24,673 nt of DNA from a virus: the IMG/VR virus record IMGVR_UViG_3300035698_004564, positions 1 to 24,673 of that record. The stretch is one strand, 5' to 3'. Under the pieces are notes generated by a model that saw only the letters and a list, made by a program, of their open reading frames with translations, was not told where the DNA came from and did not search any database. Position 1 is the stretch's first letter. Every line of letters begins with the position of its first letter. This document shows positions 1-6,203 of the stretch, one piece after another. The translations under genes were made by a program, and so were the position numbers.

Positions 1-1
1 C

Positions 2-94
2 ATCGTCTCTCTCCCGTTCGTGGTCGTCGTGTCGTTCATCTACGGGGAGCATACGGTATGGGTGCTCCCGGCGCAAGTTCTAAATCGGATTTAA
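2..94 (+). CDS. Possible C-terminal end of a small membrane protein (partial, 5' outside window)
   Basis: The +2 frame is open from the window edge to a TAA at 92-94 and reads as a very hydrophobic stretch (IVSLPFVVVVSFIY) followed by a short polar tail. Most of its first 18 codons end in G or C, as in real genes of this window. No start is visible and only 30 residues remain, so this is tentative. The competing view is that this stretch is the leader of a leftward gene: the complement of bases 1-3 is ATG, preceded on that strand by GGGAGAGAG at suitable spacing. The two readings are mutually unlikely and only upstream sequence can decide. Confidence 0.3.
   Translation: MVSLPFVVVVSFIYGEHTVWVLPAQVLNRI
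45..69. other. Short hairpin (7-bp stem)
   Basis: GGGAGCA (45-51) pairs with TGCTCCC (63-69) across an 11-nt loop. There is no T-run after it, so it is not a standard terminator on either strand. It could be an attenuator or a second operator in the control region, or chance. Confidence 0.3.
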
Positions 95-100
95 ATCCGA
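85..100. promoter_or_regulatory. Perfect 16-bp palindrome, candidate operator
   Basis: TCGGATTTAAATCCGA is its own reverse complement. Its AT-rich core stands out against GC-rich surroundings. It ends 10 nt before the TTGACA box at 111 and sits upstream of an HTH gene, the position expected for a repressor or autoregulator site. The binding protein is inferred, not shown; the product of the gene at 146 is the nearest candidate. Confidence 0.55.
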
Positions 101-110
101 GGTATTACGT

Positions 111-139
111 TTGACAGAAGGGGATCGATGGGGTATGGT
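111..139 (+). promoter_or_regulatory. Early promoter, sigma70-like, TTGACA-17-TATGGT
   Basis: A consensus -35 box TTGACA (111-116) is followed after exactly 17 nt by TATGGT (134-139), a 4/6 match to TATAAT. Transcription would be expected to start about 7 nt later, at the ATG at 146, which would make the first mRNA leaderless. The promoter is placed to drive the long run of overlapping genes that follows. The same geometry recurs at 13749. Confidence 0.65.
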
Positions 140-145
140 TCTGGC

Positions 146-331
146 ATGGACGCATCAACGATCAAGGCAGCGCGGCTCAGACGGGGCGACTCGATGGAAG
201 CTGCGGCAGACGCGGTCGGCGTGACCGCTCGCACATGGTGGGGGTGGGAGAAGGACGGGTGCCAGAGTCGGTCCCCGGCCATCATCCGGTCCCTGGAGAA
301 GTACGTGAAGGGGAAGGGAAAGGCCCGATGA
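146..331 (+). CDS. Small helix-turn-helix DNA-binding protein (Cro/XRE-like)
   Basis: A 61-residue basic protein. Residues 16-35 (SMEAAADAVGVTARTWWGWE) have the spacing of an XRE/Cro-type helix-turn-helix, with a recognition helix around TARTWWGWE, and the C-terminus is a Lys/Arg tail. It is probably a Cro-like or regulatory protein of the early operon and a candidate ligand of the palindrome at 85-100. I prefer the ATG at 146 because the predicted transcription start falls on it. An in-frame ATG at 128 with AAGGGG 4 nt upstream would add six residues, but it lies inside the predicted promoter. The stop overlaps the next start (ATGA). The HTH call rests on the pattern alone. Confidence 0.7.
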   Translation: MDASTIKAARLRRGDSMEAAADAVGVTARTWWGWEKDGCQSRSPAIIRSLEKYVKGKGKAR

Positions 332-435
332 CCACCATCTGCGCATGGTGCGGCAAGCACCTCAGCGGATCCGGCGAGCCGGTCTCGCACGGGATCTGCG
401 CGGGGTGTGCCGAGAAGTGGAAGGGGAAGCGATGA
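328..435 (+). CDS. 35-aa zinc-ribbon-like mini-protein
   Basis: ATG at 328 overlaps the previous stop (ATGA), giving a 35-residue product with two cysteine pairs: CAWC near residue 5 and CAGC near residue 24, about 16 residues apart, followed by a basic tail. Two CxxC knuckles of this spacing are typical of a small treble-clef or zinc-ribbon fold that binds one zinc ion. Its partner and function are unknown. The tight translational coupling on both sides and the preserved Cys pairs argue for a real gene despite its size. Confidence 0.6.
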   Translation: MTTICAWCGKHLSGSGEPVSHGICAGCAEKWKGKR

Positions 436-584
436 AATACCTGCCGATGGCTCTCTGGGTCCTAAGCCTGACCGTGTGCTGCTCGACGGCAAAGCAAGTG
501 GGGGGATGGCCGGGCTACATCTGCGCCATGTCCGGCTTGCTCGCCATCGCATTCTGGACCATGCACCTGAAGCACGGAGGATGA
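432..584 (+). CDS. Small membrane protein, two predicted helices
   Basis: A 50-residue product starting at an ATGA overlap. Residues 3-18 (YLPMALWVLSLTVCCS) and about 28-45 are hydrophobic, separated by a short polar turn, and the protein ends in HLKHGG. It looks like a two-helix inner-membrane protein. Holins can have this shape, but the position in the early region and the absence of a nearby endolysin argue against calling it one. Confidence 0.6.
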   Translation: MKYLPMALWVLSLTVCCSTAKQVGGWPGYICAMSGLLAIAFWTMHLKHGG

Positions 585-586
585 CC

Positions 587-721
587 ATGCACTGCTACGA
601 CCCCGACGACTACGACCGGTCCGGAGTCCACGTTGACCACGACATCAGCAAGACGAAGGCGTGGTTCCTCTGCCTCGTCTGCACCCTCATCTCGCTCGTG
701 ATCGCGTGGGCGGTGGCCTGA
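587..721 (+). CDS. Small protein with acidic N-terminus and C-terminal membrane helix
   Basis: A 44-residue product: about 20 acidic, polar residues (CYDPDDYDRSGVHVDHD) followed by a hydrophobic helix (WFLCLVCTLISLVIAWAV) at the C-terminus, so a tail-anchored membrane protein is likely. GGAGG at 576-580 lies 6 nt before the ATG at 587 and directly abuts the ATG at 581, so 587 is the better start, although 581 gives the usual ATGA overlap. Function is unknown. Confidence 0.55.
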   Translation: MHCYDPDDYDRSGVHVDHDISKTKAWFLCLVCTLISLVIAWAVA

Positions 722-1014
722 TGGCCGCGACCACACACACGCCGGGACCGTGGGAGATCCGCCCCTGCGTCGAGACGGAGACGGGCATCCGGTTCCTCAA
801 CATCGAGCATGACGGGCGCACCGTCGCCGCTGTCGGAGAGTGGCGGGATCGGGAGACGGCAGAGAAGGACGCCGCTCTGATCTGCGCCTCCCCGGACCTA
901 CTCGCTGTCTGCAAACGACTGCTTATTTACTACGAGGCGGACGAGTGCCGGGCTGAGGCCATATCCAAGCTGGACGCCGCCCGCGCGGCCATCGCCAAGA
1001 CAGAGGTGGCCTGA
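721..1014 (+). CDS. Phage early protein of the HTPGPW / SPDLL type
   Basis: A 97-residue protein with a recurrent phage signature: THTPGPWEI at the N-terminus, a middle that reads like a beta-strand pair (NIEHDGRTVAAVGEW), then DAALICASPDLLAVCKRLL. From memory, proteins carrying HTPGPW and an A-P-D-L-L motif are common, functionally uncharacterised accessory genes in many phage early regions. Nothing catalytic is visible. It starts with a TGATG overlap onto the previous stop and is followed by the same arrangement, so it is translated as part of the chain of coupled early genes. Confidence 0.7.
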   Translation: MAATTHTPGPWEIRPCVETETGIRFLNIEHDGRTVAAVGEWRDRETAEKDAALICASPDLLAVCKRLLIYYEADECRAEAISKLDAARAAIAKTEVA

Positions 1015-1220
1015 TGGTCGAGCGCGCCTACCTCGACCCGGACAAGCTCGACGTTGACATCTCAGCGCACGAGTACGTCGCACCGCTCTCGAAGCTCTGT
1101 GAAGCCTGCGACCTGCGTCCGGCTACCCATTGGATCAGCGTGAAGGTCTCCTACACGAGAGGTGTGCTTTGCGCCGACCTCTGCGCCGAGTGCCTGCTCA
1201 AGAGCGAGGTGCCCGCATGA
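1014..1220 (+). CDS. Small Cys-rich (zinc-binding-like) protein
   Basis: A 68-residue protein with an acidic N-terminal half and two CxxC pairs: CEAC at about 29-32 and CAEC at about 59-62, with another Cys just before the second pair. The separation of roughly 27 residues suits a zinc ribbon with a beta-hairpin between the knuckles (HWISVKVSYTRGVLC). It starts in a TGATG overlap and ends in an ATGA overlap. Function is unknown. Confidence 0.6.
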   Translation: MVERAYLDPDKLDVDISAHEYVAPLSKLCEACDLRPATHWISVKVSYTRGVLCADLCAECLLKSEVPA

Positions 1221-1477
1221 CCGGCCCCCTGACCATCCACCCCCGCCCGATCTGCACCAGGTGGGATTGCGCGTCCGAGTCCTACCTCTGCTGGACGGAC
1301 GGCTGCCGGTCCCGGTGGCAGGACATGGCCGAGATCTACGAGGGGCGCGTGCCGACCGGCCGGCGTGTCTGCTGCGAGTGCGGGCAGAGTCACTTCGAGC
1401 ATACCTGCCGGGCGTGCCACGAGCGGATTGCCGCCGCGGAGATGGCCGAGTCGGCGGTGCCGGAGGCGGTCCGATGA
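1217..1477 (+). CDS. Small Cys-rich (zinc-ribbon-like) protein
   Basis: An 86-residue protein with nine or so cysteines, including CTRWDC, CCEC and CRAC; the later pairs (CCECGQSHFEHTCRACHE) form a compact CxxC-x10-CxxC zinc-knuckle arrangement. A Glu/Ala helix follows at the C-terminus. No catalytic residues are recognisable, and nucleic-acid or protein binding is the likely role. It overlaps both neighbours by 4 nt. Confidence 0.6.
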   Translation: MTGPLTIHPRPICTRWDCASESYLCWTDGCRSRWQDMAEIYEGRVPTGRRVCCECGQSHFEHTCRACHERIAAAEMAESAVPEAVR

Positions 1478-1860
1478 GGGGCGCCGTGATCACCGTCGAT
1501 GCCCTGAACCTCGATGCCGCCAAGCCGTTCCTCGATCTTGCGCAAGCCGCGATGCGTGCGGACCGACTGCGCCGGGAGCGGGCGGCGGCTCTCAAGGAGC
1601 GGCAGGAAACCATCTGCGTGCACGAAGAGGAGCCGGACCCGGACTCTCGTCGCCCGGGCATCGGTCCGTGCTGGAAAGGCGGCTACTCGGACCCCTTGTC
1701 CGGCGAGTGGGAGCACGATGTCCCACGCGAGGACTGGTGCGAGAACTGCGAGAAGCGGCAGAAGGCGCACGAGCTTTACATGAGCCTCGGGCGTCCGCTT
1801 GGGGTCGCTCGGCGGAAGGTATCTCACCTCGCAAAGAAGGCCGAGAAGGTGCTCGCATGA
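1474..1860 (+). CDS. Hypothetical protein with C-terminal CxxC and basic helix
   Basis: A 128-residue protein. Residues 1-50 are helical and rich in Ala/Arg, the middle (around 51-85) is acidic with Trp and Pro and contains isolated Cys residues (CVHEEE, GPCWKGGY), then WCENCEKR gives a CxxC knuckle, and the C-terminus is a basic amphipathic helix. I do not recognise the family. Another long ORF overlaps in a different frame, but this frame starts with the ATGA overlap typical here and ends flush with the next gene. Confidence 0.55.
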   Translation: MRGAVITVDALNLDAAKPFLDLAQAAMRADRLRRERAAALKERQETICVHEEEPDPDSRRPGIGPCWKGGYSDPLSGEWEHDVPREDWCENCEKRQKAHELYMSLGRPLGVARRKVSHLAKKAEKVLA

Positions 1861-2111
1861 CCTTCCCCGCCCCCTTCCGCGAAGCCATCCTCCACGCCCA
1901 ACGGGTCGGCGACCGAGAGATTGCCGAGAGCGAGCGGGCCGAGACGGACACCTCTGCCGAGCGGTGGCGCCAGGCCAAGAAGCAGCGCTTCACGCCGGGG
2001 TGCATCGGTGAGGACGATCCCGAGTGCGCGACGGAGGGGTGTTACTCCTCTGTGCAGCCGGGCGAGGGGATCTGTGAGGAGTGCCGGGACGACCGGCGAG
2101 AGGAGGAGTGA
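1857..2111 (+). CDS. Small charged protein with C-terminal zinc knuckle
   Basis: An 84-residue protein: a charged helix (about 5-45), then four cysteines arranged as CIGEDDPECATEGC and CEEC near the C-terminus, ending in DDRREEE. The cysteine cluster resembles a short zinc ribbon. Its stop codon overlaps the following ATG (TGATG), and its last codons carry the AGGAGGAG that serves as the next gene's ribosome binding site. Function is unknown. Confidence 0.55.
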   Translation: MTFPAPFREAILHAQRVGDREIAESERAETDTSAERWRQAKKQRFTPGCIGEDDPECATEGCYSSVQPGEGICEECRDDRREEE

Positions 2112-2479
2112 TGAGCATAGAAAAGTACGACACATGGAGTGCGTTGGCGGGGGAGTGCAAAGGCGCGCACGGGTGGCAGGATATGTCCAGGAAGCGCGAG
2201 CGGACGGGTGGAACCTTCGATATTTCTGTATGCCAATCCAAGATCACTCTCACCCGATGCGGACAGTTCAACCCGAGCGAGAAGAACTACTGGGAGTCGC
2301 CCAAGGCTCTCGGCACCGCGCTCCTGGAGGAGATCGTCAGCGATCCGTCAATCATCAAGCGCGCCATCGCCCGCATGGAGAGAAAGCGGGACAAGGCCAT
2401 GGTCGATCTTTCGGAATGGATCGACACGATGAAGAAAGAGATTGAGAAGGTGAAAGCCACCAAGGAGCCCACATCATGA
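2111..2479 (+). CDS. Hypothetical protein with C-terminal coiled coil
   Basis: A 122-residue protein preceded by a very strong ribosome binding site (AGGAGGAG at 2101-2108). The N-terminal half is mixed (two Cys, aromatic residues), while residues about 75-118 form one long charged helix (RAIARMERKRDKAMVDLSEW and onward) with coiled-coil character, ending in a Lys/Glu-rich stretch. I do not recognise the family. It overlaps the next start by 4 nt. Confidence 0.6.
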   Translation: MSIEKYDTWSALAGECKGAHGWQDMSRKRERTGGTFDISVCQSKITLTRCGQFNPSEKNYWESPKALGTALLEEIVSDPSIIKRAIARMERKRDKAMVDLSEWIDTMKKEIEKVKATKEPTS

Positions 2480-2706
2480 GCCGGGAGGGGTTTGTGAAGT
2501 TGTGCGCGGGGGCGACGACCCCCGGGGACTACGAGCGTCTCAGTTCTATCTCCATTGAGCACATCGACGTGCTAGAGGAATTGCTGAGGGAAGCAGGGGA
2601 TACGGTCGCGACACACGTGATGCAGACGCATTCCCGCGTTGCTCGCGATCTCGTCAAGCGCATCGACAAAGCCCTCGCCGCCCTCTACGCCGAGGCAGGC
2701 GAATGA
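2476..2706 (+). CDS. Small helical protein
   Basis: A 76-residue protein predicted to be nearly all alpha-helical (YERLSSISIEHIDVLEELLR, then ARDLVKRIDKALAALYAEAG). It has no cysteine pairs, unlike many of its neighbours, and no motif I recognise. It starts in an ATGA overlap with the previous gene. Confidence 0.55.
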   Translation: MSREGFVKLCAGATTPGDYERLSSISIEHIDVLEELLREAGDTVATHVMQTHSRVARDLVKRIDKALAALYAEAGE

Positions 2707-2855
2707 CCTCCCCCGGGACCGGACGGACGCCCACAGGGGCAACCCCGATTACGCGCAAGGAGCGCACCCGGTCCCGCAGGAGTTCAAGTCTCACCCCGAG
2801 GGTCGTATCCGGTGCTTTGACCAGTGCTGACGGTGCGGCCCTCACTTACCAGTGA
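2703..2855 (+). CDS. Doubtful 50-aa ORF
   Basis: An ATG overlaps the previous stop (ATGA) and opens a 50-codon frame ending at TGA 2853-2855. The product is only Ser/Thr/Pro/Arg-rich, with no fold visible. The overlapping frame from 2705 to the TGA ending at 2830 has a more protein-like composition (ending RIRCFDQC) and more G/C-ending codons but no nearby start. The stretch 2707-2878 may therefore hold a decayed or frameshifted small gene. I have no confident assignment for it. Confidence 0.25.
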   Translation: MTSPGTGRTPTGATPITRKERTRSRRSSSLTPRVVSGALTSADGAALTYQ

Positions 2856-2878
2856 CCAGCGACCAAGGAGAGAGACCG

Positions 2879-3073
2879 ATGGACAACGAAGAGATCATTC
2901 GCAAGGCGTGGGAGCGCGTCAAGGTGAGCTTCGGGTGGACGTACGGGGAGCACGGAGCGTTCTTTCCGAGTTCCGAACACGGGACGGAGTTCCACGACCT
3001 CATCAAGGACAGGTTCGACCGGGCCATCCGGTTCGCGCTGGAGATCAAAGACACCCCGAAGAAGGAGCAGTGA
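2879..3073 (+). CDS. Small hypothetical protein
   Basis: A 64-residue protein, helical at both ends (NEEIIRKAWERVKVSFGW and FHDLIKDRFDRAIRFALEI) with a Gly/Ser-containing turn between. AAGGAG at 2865-2870 lies 8 nt before the ATG at 2879, which is why I take this start over an in-frame GTG at 2852. It is one of the few early genes that does not overlap its upstream neighbour. No family is recognised. Confidence 0.6.
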   Translation: MDNEEIIRKAWERVKVSFGWTYGEHGAFFPSSEHGTEFHDLIKDRFDRAIRFALEIKDTPKKEQ

Positions 3074-3075
3074 CC

Positions 3076-3381
3076 ATGGACACCGGGACCAAGACGGACC
3101 CCCTCGCGGGGCTGATGACCACGGCGCAAGCGGCGAAGGAGATCGGAGTCAAGCCCGACACCCTTCTTCGAGCCATCACCGGCTTCCCGCAGTACGCGCC
3201 GGTCAAGCTCGGAGGACAGTTCATTTGGACGAGGAAGCAGGCGGACGCGGCGTGCGTTGTCGCCGTTCGCATCTCCTCCCGTCTGTGCCCGCACTGTGGG
3301 AACGACCCGGCGCCATACCGCAACGTGAAGCCGGCGAAGGATGCCGCCCCGAAGCCCGACGACAACGGCGGGACGGAATGA
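3076..3381 (+). CDS. HTH protein, excisionase/MerR-like, with a Cys knuckle
   Basis: A 101-residue protein. Residues 15-33 (MTTAQAAKEIGVKPDTLLR) match the pattern of a winged-helix or MerR/excisionase-type DNA-binding domain: T-x-x-x-A-A-x-x-(I/L)-G-V, then a second helix, then a beta hairpin with Trp (GGQFIWTRKQ). A CPHCG knuckle follows at 71-75, and the tail is Lys/Pro/Asp-rich. GAAGGAG at 3061-3067 lies 8 nt before the ATG. Its place just before the recombination genes would suit a regulator or a DNA-architecture protein. An excisionase role would need an integrase, which is not in this window. Confidence 0.6.
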   Translation: MDTGTKTDPLAGLMTTAQAAKEIGVKPDTLLRAITGFPQYAPVKLGGQFIWTRKQADAACVVAVRISSRLCPHCGNDPAPYRNVKPAKDAAPKPDDNGGTE

Positions 3382-4154
3382 CCGGCGACCTACTCCCCAA
3401 GCGAGTGGAAGCCCAACCGCTCGCCATGCCCGACCCGGCCCAACCGCTCGCCGTGACCGATCCGAACGACCCCCGAGCCCTCTTGCGGCTCGGGGTCGAG
3501 AAGGGCCTCGACGCCGCCGGCATCGTGAAGCTCGCGGAACTGTCGTGGAAGGATCAGGATCGGCGCGCCGCTCAGGAGTTCAACGACTGCCTGATGAGGT
3601 TCCAAGCCGAACTCCCGCCGCTCGCTAAGTCGAAGCGGGTAGACGTGGCGAGCAACAAGGGCTCGGGCTACAGCTATTGGTTCGCGCCCCTCGACAAGAT
3701 CGCTCAGAAGATCGCCCCCTACCTGCGGGATCTCGGGTTCGCTTACTCGTGGGACTCGGAGATTGCCGACGGGCTGATGCGGGTGTCCTGCACGCTCAGG
3801 CATGTCAACGGGCACAAGGAGAGCAGCTCCTTCGTCGCCCCGCAGGCGTCAGGCTCTCCCGCCATGACCACCATTCAGAAGCACGCGAGCAGCATGACCT
3901 ACGCCAAGCGGCAATCGCTCATCGCGGTGCTCGGGATCACCACCGCCGACGCGGACATGGACGGGAACGACCCGGTAGACCCGACCACGATCACCGCCGA
4001 GCAGGTGGCCACCCTCGAGTGCATGGCCGACGAGGTCAAGGCGGACATGCCGGTTTACCTCAAGTGGCTCGGGGTGGACCGGCTCGAGGATCTGTACGCG
4101 ACGACCTACAAGCAGGCCGTGCGGGGGCTCGAAGCGAAGCGGACGAAGCTATGA
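3378..4154 (+). CDS. erf: ERF-family single-strand annealing recombinase
   Basis: A 258-residue protein. Residues about 62-195 carry the ERF family pattern: a helix (FNDCLMRFQAELPPL), then SYWFAPLDKIAQKIAPYL near residue 99, LGFAYSWDS, conserved beta strands with G and H residues, and the hallmark MTYAKRQSLIAVLGI followed by TTADADMDGND near 173-197. ERF proteins, named for P22 Erf, bind and anneal single-stranded DNA during phage recombination and genome circularisation. The gene for a YqaJ-type exonuclease lies 235 nt downstream with one tiny gene between, the usual two-part recombination system. The C-terminal 60 residues are a helical extension. It starts with an ATGA overlap. Confidence 0.9.
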   Translation: MTGDLLPKRVEAQPLAMPDPAQPLAVTDPNDPRALLRLGVEKGLDAAGIVKLAELSWKDQDRRAAQEFNDCLMRFQAELPPLAKSKRVDVASNKGSGYSYWFAPLDKIAQKIAPYLRDLGFAYSWDSEIADGLMRVSCTLRHVNGHKESSSFVAPQASGSPAMTTIQKHASSMTYAKRQSLIAVLGITTADADMDGNDPVDPTTITAEQVATLECMADEVKADMPVYLKWLGVDRLEDLYATTYKQAVRGLEAKRTKL

Positions 4155-4393
4155 GCGAGCGCGGCTACGACAGCATGGGCCGCAACATGAATTGGGATCC
4201 GTGCTGCTTTGACTGTCCTCACCTCATCAAAGGAGGGCCGGACCGGACGGGGGGCTGGTGCGGCAATCCCGAGAACCGAGTCCCTCCCTCCGATGGTTGG
4301 CCGGATGGTTTCACCCCGTCCGTTGCCCCCGATGGCGGGTGTGATCAGCACCCTCGCGCAATCGCTCGCTGCTCCAAGGAGCCAACCTCATGA
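4151..4393 (+). CDS. Small Cys/Trp-rich protein between recombinase and exonuclease
   Basis: An 80-residue protein with CCFDC near residue 18, a Trp-Cys-Gly-Asn-Pro motif (GGWCGNP) and later cysteines near the end. The C-x-x-C, then W-C-x-N-P layout recalls the protein at 11795 (C-x-x-C-x-W-W, then G-x-C-x-x-x-P), so both may belong to a loose family of small metal-binding phage proteins. It overlaps erf and the exonuclease gene by 4 nt each, so the three are co-translated and may act together. Function is unknown. Confidence 0.6.
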   Translation: MSERGYDSMGRNMNWDPCCFDCPHLIKGGPDRTGGWCGNPENRVPPSDGWPDGFTPSVAPDGGCDQHPRAIARCSKEPTS

Positions 4394-5109
4394 TCCGCCA
4401 CGACATGGAGCAGGGGACGGATGCGTGGATGTCCGCTCGTTTAGCGATGCCCACAAGCTCCCAATTCCACCGCATCATCACCCCGAAGAAGCTCGAACCC
4501 GCCAAGGGACGGAGCTACGCCTACGAACTCCTCGCCGAGATGTACGTCGGTGAGGAGCAGGACCCGAGCGGGGGCGCCAACGAGTTCATGGTGCGCGGGA
4601 CCGTCATGGAGCCCGAGGCGGTGGCCTACTACGAGCTTCAGCGGGACGTAGCGTGCGATCTCGTCGGCTTCTGCACGACGGACGACGGTCAGGTGGGGTG
4701 CTCGCCCGATCGCCTTGTGGGCGAAGATGGGCTACTTGAGATAAAGTGCCCCTCGGCCAAAGTGCATGTCGCCTACCTGCTTGGCGAGAACGCCCACGCG
4801 CATCGGTGTCAGGTGCAAGGGCAAATGTGGGTGACCGGGCGGGAGTGGTGCGACCTGCTCATCTACTCCCCCTTCCTGCCCTCCTCGCTCGTGCGCCACT
4901 ACCCCGACCCTGAGTGGATCGCCCCCTTCGAGATAGCCCTAGCCGAGTTCCTCGCCTTCATGGAGGACGCGAGTTCCCGACTCGTGGCGAAGGGGCTGGT
5001 CCCGGAGGTGCGCCGGAAGCTCCCGGCGCCGGTTGACCGGACGACGCGCATCGACCCTGACGAGCCGCAACCCGACACGGCCATCGAGTGGCAAGGAGAC
5101 AACTCATGA
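4390..5109 (+). CDS. YqaJ / lambda-exonuclease-type 5'-3' recombination nuclease
   Basis: A 239-residue protein with the PD-(D/E)xK core of the YqaJ viral recombinase family: QGTDAWMSARL at the N-terminus (the QGT.EW..R signature), RGTVMEPEAVAYYE with E74, GCSPDRLV with D107, LLEIKCPS with E117 and K119, and the QVQGQMWV helix around 141-148. These residues coordinate metal and cut DNA. The enzyme is expected to resect double-strand ends so that the ERF protein can anneal the exposed strand. Length is close to lambda exonuclease (226 residues). It overlaps its neighbours by 4 nt on each side. Confidence 0.9.
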   Translation: MIRHDMEQGTDAWMSARLAMPTSSQFHRIITPKKLEPAKGRSYAYELLAEMYVGEEQDPSGGANEFMVRGTVMEPEAVAYYELQRDVACDLVGFCTTDDGQVGCSPDRLVGEDGLLEIKCPSAKVHVAYLLGENAHAHRCQVQGQMWVTGREWCDLLIYSPFLPSSLVRHYPDPEWIAPFEIALAEFLAFMEDASSRLVAKGLVPEVRRKLPAPVDRTTRIDPDEPQPDTAIEWQGDNS

Positions 5110-5285
5110 TCACCCTCTGGGCTCTCAAGATCGACGGCAAGCTCGGCGGCACCTTCCCTCGGCGCGACGATGCCCGCAAGATCGAACGCCGGATCAAGGA
5201 GGCGTGGGACGGGCTGGACTCCGGGACGCTGCCGGACCTGGACGTGGTGCGGATGGGTGAGGTGGTGGTGGGGAGGGAGGTATGA
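5106..5285 (+). CDS. Small hypothetical protein
   Basis: A 59-residue protein starting MITLWALKIDGKLGG: a beta hairpin, then a charged helix (DDARKIERRIKEAWDGL) and a C-terminal strand (VVRMGEVVVGREV). The small beta-alpha-beta layout is compact and plausible for a real fold, but I do not recognise it. It overlaps the exonuclease gene and the next gene by 4 nt each. Confidence 0.55.
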   Translation: MITLWALKIDGKLGGTFPRRDDARKIERRIKEAWDGLDSGTLPDLDVVRMGEVVVGREV

Positions 5286-5866
5286 CCGAACTTGAGAAGC
5301 TCCGCACGGAGAACGAGCGGCTGAAGGGGGAGCGAGACGACTCCCGCGAGACCTTCGAGAACATCATCGCGGAGTTCAAGGCCGCCGTGGACAAGGGCGT
5401 GGAGCTTGTCTACGGCAGTTGGCCGAAGGGGATGTGTTTGCCGCAGTCGATGGGCGATTTCGTGGATGTCATAGCTCGTTACGCCAACGAGTTGATGAGA
5501 GATCGAGACACCCTCACCACCCGCCTCGCCACCGCCGAGGGGGAGGTTGGGAGGTTGAGGGGGTTGCCCCAAGCCATCGAGGACTTCTACCACGAGGTCA
5601 AGGAGAATTGGGGAGGGGTCAAGACACGCGAAGAGTTCAAGCGGTTCGCCATGCACATCATCCACGGGATCGTGCGACCCGCCCTTACCCGCGCCGCCCT
5701 CTCCCGCGATGGTGGGGAGGAGAAGGGCTCCACCCCTGACGCGCTCCCACCACCCCCGGCCTGCACGGATGACTGCGGCTCCGAGGGAACGCCCACCGAG
5801 CGAGGGTGCGACGAGTGCGACATGCGGGAAGAGTGGCTGCCGACGAGGGAGGTGGGGGATGACTGA
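5282..5866 (+). CDS. Coiled-coil protein with C-terminal Cys cluster
   Basis: A 194-residue protein. Residues 2-40 form a charged coiled coil (LEKLRTENERLKGERDDSRE), followed by a central helical domain, another leucine-containing helix (LTTRLATAEGEVGRLRGL) and a C-terminal tail with four cysteines (CTDDC, CDEC). Short coiled-coil proteins of this composition are common phage accessory proteins of unknown role. The tail may be a zinc knuckle. A long ORF runs antisense here, but this strand has the coupled starts and ribosome binding sites. Confidence 0.6.
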   Translation: MTELEKLRTENERLKGERDDSRETFENIIAEFKAAVDKGVELVYGSWPKGMCLPQSMGDFVDVIARYANELMRDRDTLTTRLATAEGEVGRLRGLPQAIEDFYHEVKENWGGVKTREEFKRFAMHIIHGIVRPALTRAALSRDGGEEKGSTPDALPPPPACTDDCGSEGTPTERGCDECDMREEWLPTREVGDD

Positions 5867-6203
5867 CCGCGAGAGGGATGAGATTGTCACGGCTGCGATG
5901 CAGCAGGCCCTCTTGGGCGCAAGGGCCGCAGATAATCGAGGTATCGGAGACTTCGGGGAATCCGTTGCCCGCCACGCCCTCGCCCTCGCCATCCCCCCCG
6001 ACTCCATCGTCGTCAGGGCGGAGGGTCTCAAGCGGATCGAGGCCGCCATGAAGAAGGTCCGGCACTTCGCGCATCCTGGGTGGAACAACAGCCGAATGTG
6101 CGGGCTGAAAGATAGCGACGACCCGAAGGAACTGTGCATGCCATGCCTGTTCGGGCCGCTGATCGAGTGGCTCGCCAAGGCCCTCAAGGAGCCCGCCAAG
6201 TGA
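5859..6203 (+). CDS. Hypothetical helical protein with Cys motif
   Basis: A 114-residue, mostly helical protein (MTDRERDEIVTAAMQQALLG and onward) with a C-terminal section containing RMCGLKDSDDPKELCMPC, a four-residue-spaced Cys cluster, then an amphipathic helix. It overlaps the previous gene by 8 nt. A purine-rich GGGAGGTGGGGG stretch just before its ATG serves as ribosome binding site. No family is recognised. Confidence 0.55.
   Translation: MTDRERDEIVTAAMQQALLGARAADNRGIGDFGESVARHALALAIPPDSIVVRAEGLKRIEAAMKKVRHFAHPGWNNSRMCGLKDSDDPKELCMPCLFGPLIEWLAKALKEPAK

Noticed and set aside
45-69. Rho-independent terminator
   Set aside because: The hairpin lacks a T-run on either strand.
432-584. Holin for the two-helix membrane protein
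   Set aside because: It lies in the early region far from any lysis gene; two helices alone are not enough.
2783-2801. tRNA-like T-arm (TTCAAGT with partial stem) near 2783
   Set aside because: Only 3 of 5 T-stem pairs form, and no acceptor stem or anticodon arm can be drawn at the correct distance upstream.
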